64,000 bases of DNA, taken from assembly GCF_008329525.1 (NCBI RefSeq), contig NZ_NPKQ01000001.1, forward strand, positions 248,001 to 312,000, in the 5' to 3' direction. The stretch comes from Tardiphaga sp. P9-11 (GTDB lineage Bacteria > Pseudomonadota > Alphaproteobacteria > Rhizobiales > Xanthobacteraceae). Below are positions 59,551 to 64,000 of this stretch, piece after piece (positions within the stretch are counted from its first letter, which is position 1; each line of letters opens with the position of its first letter). The notes under the pieces were generated by a model. That model saw only the letters and a program-made list of their open reading frames with translations, made no database searches and had not been told where the DNA came from. The position numbers were made by a program, and so were the translations under genes.

Positions 59551-60011
59551 GCGCCGCCATCCCCGTTCAGGTCGACGTCCAGCAGCTCCCGCATGGTGCA
59601 GGCCTCGCGCTGCCGGCCTATCAGACCGCACATGCTGCCGGCCTCGATCTGCTCGCCGCGGTTCCCGAGGACCAGCCGATGATTCTCGCTCGCGGTAAAT
59701 ATGCGCTGGTGCCGACCGCGCTGACTATCGCACTACCGGCGGGCTATGAAGCGCAGGTGCGCCCGCGCTCGGGCCTTGCCGCCAAGCACGGCGTGACCGT
59801 GCTGAATTCACCGGGCACCATCGATGCCGATTACCGCGGCGAGATCGGCGTGCTCCTGATCAATCACGGCGCGACGGATTTCACGATCAGGCGCGGCGAG
59901 CGAATCGCACAGATGGTGATCGCACCGGTCACGCATGCGGAACTCGTGGTGGCCGCGGCGCTGAGCGAGACCGAACGCGGCAGCGGCGGCTTCGGATCGA
60001 CCGGCCGATAG
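59547..60011 (+). CDS. dut: dUTPase
   Basis: 154 residues. The five dUTPase motifs are visible: [52 protein letters not shown] and the glycine-rich [11 protein letters not shown] end. It hydrolyses dUTP to dUMP. Its ATG overlaps the coaBC stop (ATGA), a coupling conserved in relatives. Confidence 0.97.
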   Translation: MSAAIPVQVDVQQLPHGAGLALPAYQTAHAAGLDLLAAVPEDQPMILARGKYALVPTALTIALPAGYEAQVRPRSGLAAKHGVTVLNSPGTIDADYRGEIGVLLINHGATDFTIRRGERIAQMVIAPVTHAELVVAAALSETERGSGGFGSTGR

Positions 60012-60180
60012 CGCGCATTTCGTCACATCGCGCAGTATTTGAATCAAAGGCACGCGCATTTTTTAACGTGGGACTCTGCGTTCACGGTCTGGACTCTTAC
60101 CCGGCGACTCCCGAAGCGGATATTGTCAAACGATTCGCGATCGGGCGGGGCTGGTCGGGAAGACGTGCGGTTTGGGGCGA

Positions 60181-62706
60181 ATGATGTCAGGCGTGATCGC
60201 GGCGATGCGTCGGACCTTGCTGTCGTGCACTTTCATGGTGCGCGACGGGCTTGTCGGAATCGGTGCGTCTGCGCTTCTGGCCACCTCCTCGGCATCGGCC
60301 GCTGACGAACCCTTTATTTCGCAGACCCTCGCCAATCTGCTCGATCTCGACCGCCAGGAAATCGCGGCGCTGACGACAGCCACGGCGGTGCTCGGTTTTT
60401 CGGTCGTCTCCGCCATCCTGTTGATGCACAACCGCATTCGCTCCGCCAAGACCGAGGCGAAGCTACGCATCGAGTTGCACGCCCTGCAGGTCGAAGCCGA
60501 CCGCTTTCGCGCGTTGTTGTTTACCGAGCCGCAGGTACTAATCGCCTGGGCCGCAGGCGAAACCCGTCCCGACATTTCCGGCGACACCGCATTGATGATG
60601 TCGCAGGATCCGCAGCAGCATCAGCCGCAGCGCATCCTCGCATTCGGAACATGGCTGCCGCCGGAACCGGCGCTGCGCATGGACCACGCTGTCGACGCGC
60701 TGCTCGATGCCGGCGAAGGCTTCGTGCTCAATCTGACGACCTCAAACGGCCGCGCCATCGAGGCGATGGGCCGCGCCATCGGCGGCCAGGCCATTGTCCG
60801 GATTCGCGAATTGAGCGGTTTGCGCCGCGAACTCGCCGAAGTCTCGCTACGTCACAAGGAACTGGCGGAAGAAACCGAAGTACTCCGCGGCTTTGCCAAT
60901 GCTGCGCCATGGCCGATCTGGGCCAAGCAGGCTGACGGTCGATTGAGCTTCGTCAATGCTGCCTATGCGCGTGCGACTGAAGCGGCTGATGCGGGCGATG
61001 CGGTCGGTCGCAACCTGGAACTGCTGGATAGCGACGACCGCAGCAATCTCGCGCGGGCGCTGAACGACAACCAGCCATTTGCCGCACGCGTGCCGATCGT
61101 GATCTCGGGCGAACGCCGTATCTTCGACGTCCACGCCGCCAAGGTCGCCGGCGGCAGCGCCGGCATGGCGATCGACGCCGGCGAAGCCGCGGCACTCAGC
61201 GCAGCACTGGTGCGCATGGCCGAGGCGCATCGCCGCACACTCGATCAATTGTCGTCCGGCGTCGCCGTGTTCGACGGCCAGCGCCGCCTCACCTTCTATA
61301 ACGACGCCTATCGCCGGCTGTGGGATCTCGACCGGGCCTTTCTCGACGGCAATCCCGACGATTCCAGCGTGCTGGATCGCCTGCGCGCCGCGCGAAAACT
61401 GCCGGAGCAGCCGGACTTCCGCGCCTGGAAGGCTAAGCTGCACGAAGCCTATCGGGCCGTCGAAGCCCATAAGGATGTCTGGTATCTGCCGGACAGTCGC
61501 GCGATGTCGATCGTCACCACGCCGAATCCCGAAGGTGGCGTCACCTATCTGTTCGACGATGTGACCGAGAGCCTCGAACTGGCACGGCGCTTCGATGGCC
61601 TGATCCGCGTTCAGCGCGAAACGCTCGATAATCTTGCCGAAGCCGTCGCCGTGTTCGGCAGCAACGGCCGCGCGCAACTGTTCAATCCGGCTTTCGCCAA
61701 GATGTGGAAGCTGTCGGACGAAGCGCTGGAACAGCGTCCGCATATCGAGATGGTCGAGACCTGGTGCCGGCCATTGTTCGACGACACTCCGACATGGCAG
61801 GCGATCCGCAGCGCCATTACCGGCATCGACAATCGCAAATCGGTTCCGCTCAAGCTCGAACGCAGGGATGGCAGCGTGCTGGCCTGCATGACCATGCCGC
61901 TGCCCGACGGCGCGACCATGCTGACGTTCCAGGACATTTCCGATGCCGAAAATGTCGAGCGCGCGCTGCGCGAGCGCAACGAGGCGCTGGAGACGGCCGA
62001 CCAGATGAAGGTCGACTTCGTCCATCACGTCTCCTACGAGCTGCGTTCGCCGCTCACCACGATCATCGGCTTCGCGCATTTGCTCAGTGATCCCGTGACG
62101 GGCCCGCTGATGCCCAAGCAGGCCGAATATCTCGACTACATCACCACCTCGACCGGCGCGCTGCTGGCGATCATCAATAATATTCTGGATCTCGCCACCA
62201 TCGATGCCGGCGCCATGACGCTGAATCTCGGCCCGATCGATATCCGCAAGACCATCTCCGCGGCGGCCGAAGGCATTCAGGATCGCCTGGTGCGTGACCA
62301 CATCGCGCTGCAGATCGACGTCGATCCGGCCATCGGCAGCTTCACCGGTGACGAAAGCCGCGTCGTGCAAGTGCTCTATAATTTGCTGGCCAATGCCGTC
62401 GGCTTCTCGCCGCATGACGCCGCGATCACGCTAACCGCACGCCGTTCCGACCACGCCATCACCTTCACCGTCACCGATCGCGGCCCCGGCATTCCGCCTG
62501 AAGTGAAAGACAAGGTGTTCGACTGGTTCGAGAGTCACGCCAATGGCTCGCGCCATCGCGGCGCGGGACTTGGCCTGTCATTGGTGCGTTCTTTTGTCGA
62601 ACTGCATGGCGGCAAGGTCCGCGTCGATTCCGCCGTCGGCAAGGGTACCACCGTCAGCTGCGACTTCCCCATCGACCAGACCGCGCATCGCAACGCTGCC
62701 GAATGA
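60181..62706 (+). CDS. divL: DivL-type PAS-domain tyrosine pseudokinase
   Basis: About 841 residues from ATG 60181. Signal/anchor region then one membrane helix (ATAVLGFSVVSAILLMHN), several PAS domains (around 240-340, 350-460 and 480-590), then a HisKA/HATPase pair. At the phosphoacceptor position the sequence is HHVSYELRSPLTTIIGFAHLL: Tyr619 replaces His, the hallmark of DivL, a cell-cycle regulator that controls CckA. N-box, G1 (DRGPGIPPEV) and G2 (GAGLGLSLV) are present. Followed by tsaE with an ATGA overlap. Confidence 0.9.
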   Translation: MMSGVIAAMRRTLLSCTFMVRDGLVGIGASALLATSSASAADEPFISQTLANLLDLDRQEIAALTTATAVLGFSVVSAILLMHNRIRSAKTEAKLRIELHALQVEADRFRALLFTEPQVLIAWAAGETRPDISGDTALMMSQDPQQHQPQRILAFGTWLPPEPALRMDHAVDALLDAGEGFVLNLTTSNGRAIEAMGRAIGGQAIVRIRELSGLRRELAEVSLRHKELAEETEVLRGFANAAPWPIWAKQADGRLSFVNAAYARATEAADAGDAVGRNLELLDSDDRSNLARALNDNQPFAARVPIVISGERRIFDVHAAKVAGGSAGMAIDAGEAAALSAALVRMAEAHRRTLDQLSSGVAVFDGQRRLTFYNDAYRRLWDLDRAFLDGNPDDSSVLDRLRAARKLPEQPDFRAWKAKLHEAYRAVEAHKDVWYLPDSRAMSIVTTPNPEGGVTYLFDDVTESLELARRFDGLIRVQRETLDNLAEAVAVFGSNGRAQLFNPAFAKMWKLSDEALEQRPHIEMVETWCRPLFDDTPTWQAIRSAITGIDNRKSVPLKLERRDGSVLACMTMPLPDGATMLTFQDISDAENVERALRERNEALETADQMKVDFVHHVSYELRSPLTTIIGFAHLLSDPVTGPLMPKQAEYLDYITTSTGALLAIINNILDLATIDAGAMTLNLGPIDIRKTISAAAEGIQDRLVRDHIALQIDVDPAIGSFTGDESRVVQVLYNLLANAVGFSPHDAAITLTARRSDHAITFTVTDRGPGIPPEVKDKVFDWFESHANGSRHRGAGLGLSLVRSFVELHGGKVRVDSAVGKGTTVSCDFPIDQTAHRNAAE

Positions 62707-64000
62707 GCGAGCCCGACTTCACTGAGCCTGCGGCTTTCTCACTGGCACTCGCCAATGAAAACGCCACCGCGCAGTTAATGGCCGACCTCGCGCTGCTGAT
62801 TGGCCCCGGCGATGTGATCACGCTGTCGGGCGATCTCGGCGCCGGCAAGACGGCCGCGGCGCGCGCAATGATCCGCTATCTCGCCAGCGATTCCGAACTC
62901 GAAGTACCGAGCCCGACCTTCACGCTGGCGCAGAGCTACGACCTGCCGTCGTTTCCTCTCATCCATGCCGACCTCTATCGCATCAACGATGCGAGCGAAC
63001 TCGAAGAGATCGGCCTGGCGCCGCTGCCGGATGGCGTGGTCGCGCTGATCGAATGGCCGGAGCGCGCCGATGGCACGCTGCCGCCGGATCGTATCGACAT
63101 CGCGCTCAGCCATCGCCCGGCGCTGGGCTCCGTGGCGCGTGCGGCAGAGATCACCGGTCACGGCAAGGCCGCATCGATCGTTCTGCGCCTGAAAGCACTG
63201 CGTGAATTTCTTGAAGAAGCGCGCTTTCTCGACGCCACGCGCCAGCGCATGGCCGGCGATGCGTCGACGCGCTCCTATGCGCGGCTGGTCCGCGGTGATG
63301 ACGTCTTCATTCTGATGAATGCACCGAAGCGGCCGGATGGTGCGCCCATTTACGACGGTAAATCCTATAGCGCGGCCGTGCATCTGGCCGAAGACGTCAA
63401 ACCGTTTGTCGCCATTGCGAACGGCCTGCGCGCGCAGGGTATCTCTGCGCCAGCGATCCATCACGCCGATCTCGACGCGGGCTTTCTGATCACCGAGGAT
63501 TTTGGCACAACCCCCGTGATCGAAGGCGAGCCGCCGGCACCGATGGCCGAGCGCTATCAGATCGCAACCGACATGCTCGCTTTGCTACACAGCAAGCCAC
63601 TGCCAGCGACGCTGCCGTTGCTGCCGCATGTGGACTACGCCATCCCCGTCTTCGATACCGACGCACTGCTGGTCGAGATCGGCCTGATGCCGGAATGGTA
63701 TCTGCCGGATCGCGACGCGCCGCTCACCGATGGGGCCCGCACTGAATTCGTCACGATGTGGCGCGAACTGCTGGCGAAGCCTGCCGCAGCGCCAAAGACC
63801 TGGGTGCTGCGCGACTTCCATTCGCCGAACATCATCTGGCTCGACGACCGCGAGGGCATCAACAAGGTCGGCGTGATCGATTTCCAGGACACGGTGCTCG
63901 GTCCCGCCGCCTATGATCTCGTCTCGCTGCTGCAGGACGCGCGTATCGACGTGCCCGAACAGCTGGAGCTGACCATGCTGACGCGCTATATCAAGGCGCG
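62703..64000 (+). CDS. tsaE: TsaE fused to an AmgK-like phosphotransferase (3' end missing)
   Basis: 432 codons are visible; no stop is reached before the window ends. The N-terminal 150 residues are TsaE: Walker A GDLGAGKT (residues 43-50), the PSPTFTLAQSYDL and HADLYRINDASELEEIGL segments, the ATPase of t6A tRNA modification. The C-terminal part from about residue 165 is an aminoglycoside-phosphotransferase-like kinase (RMAGDASTRSYARLV, WVLRDFHSPNIIWL, GVIDFQDTVLGPAAYDLVSLL), close to AmgK cell-wall recycling sugar kinases. The start overlaps the divL stop. The fusion is known in this group. Confidence 0.93.
   Translation, partial: MSEPDFTEPAAFSLALANENATAQLMADLALLIGPGDVITLSGDLGAGKTAAARAMIRYLASDSELEVPSPTFTLAQSYDLPSFPLIHADLYRINDASELEEIGLAPLPDGVVALIEWPERADGTLPPDRIDIALSHRPALGSVARAAEITGHGKAASIVLRLKALREFLEEARFLDATRQRMAGDASTRSYARLVRGDDVFILMNAPKRPDGAPIYDGKSYSAAVHLAEDVKPFVAIANGLRAQGISAPAIHHADLDAGFLITEDFGTTPVIEGEPPAPMAERYQIATDMLALLHSKPLPATLPLLPHVDYAIPVFDTDALLVEIGLMPEWYLPDRDAPLTDGARTEFVTMWRELLAKPAAAPKTWVLRDFHSPNIIWLDDREGINKVGVIDFQDTVLGPAAYDLVSLLQDARIDVPEQLELTMLTRYIKA

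Noticed and set aside
60847-62415. 522-codon minus-strand frame inside divL
   Set aside because: Shadow of the divL frame; no family or ribosome-binding site.

Overview
The window looks like chromosomal DNA of an alphaproteobacterium of the Bradyrhizobium / Rhodopseudomonas / Afipia group (Nitrobacteraceae). This rests on the high GC content, the protein flavour (for example a MatB-type malonyl-CoA synthetase, DUF2336 and YlxR-type proteins), the rimP-nusA-ylxR-infB-rbfA-truB-rpsO-pnp order, the mutM / ubiE-ubiB-coaBC-dut block, and several families of short palindromic intergenic repeats of the kind common in these genomes. The genus is an inference. No phage, insertion sequence, CRISPR array, tRNA or rRNA was seen.

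Layout. 1-3.8 kb: the end of a heavy-metal RND efflux operon (adaptor and CzcA-like pump). 3.9-9.3 kb: malonyl-CoA synthetase, a fasciclin-domain exported protein, a cytochrome b / Tat-exported molybdopterin oxidoreductase pair, and an MFS transporter. 9.4-17 kb: leuB, asd, carbonic anhydrase, a CitE-like lyase and an operon of metallopeptidase-leuD-glycosyltransferase. 17.1-19.5 kb: four small exported proteins, three of them very rich in His, Gly or Tyr. 19.7-22.4 kb: a YcaQ-type glycosylase and leuC. 22.7-28 kb: the ffh-rpsP-rimM-trmD-rplS ribosome and SRP series, interrupted between rimM and trmD by a divergent HxlR regulator / quinone reductase pair. 28-35 kb: an MBL-fold hydrolase, SIMPL and GyrI-like exported proteins, dapF, a pseudouridine synthase, ftsY, yciB and a Tat-exported superoxide dismutase. 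35.4-46 kb: the long minus-strand rimP to pnp translation and RNA-turnover operon, with a candidate promoter and attenuator in its leader. 46.2-54.6 kb: accessory metabolic and regulatory genes (DUF2336, LysR/aldo-keto reductase pair, MoeB/ThiF-like, a protease-like protein that has lost its histidine, PilZ, methyltransferase, RutA-like oxygenase). 54.7-64 kb: mutM divergent from ubiE-ubiB, then coaBC-dut, a DivL-type pseudokinase, and a TsaE-phosphotransferase fusion cut off by the window end.

The most unusual item is the coaBC gene at 58090-59550. It carries an N-terminal ribbon-helix-helix DNA-binding domain of the FitA/VapB antitoxin type fused in frame to the CoA-biosynthetic enzyme. It lacks the usual CoaC active-site cysteine motif, and a palindromic element of the right style lies just upstream of its start codon. 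Together these suggest a CoA enzyme that binds its own promoter. Secondary items are the redox-regulator cassette inside the ribosomal operon, the cluster of paralogous His/Gly-rich secreted proteins, the protease-like protein with His replaced by Gln, and the families of dispersed palindromes.
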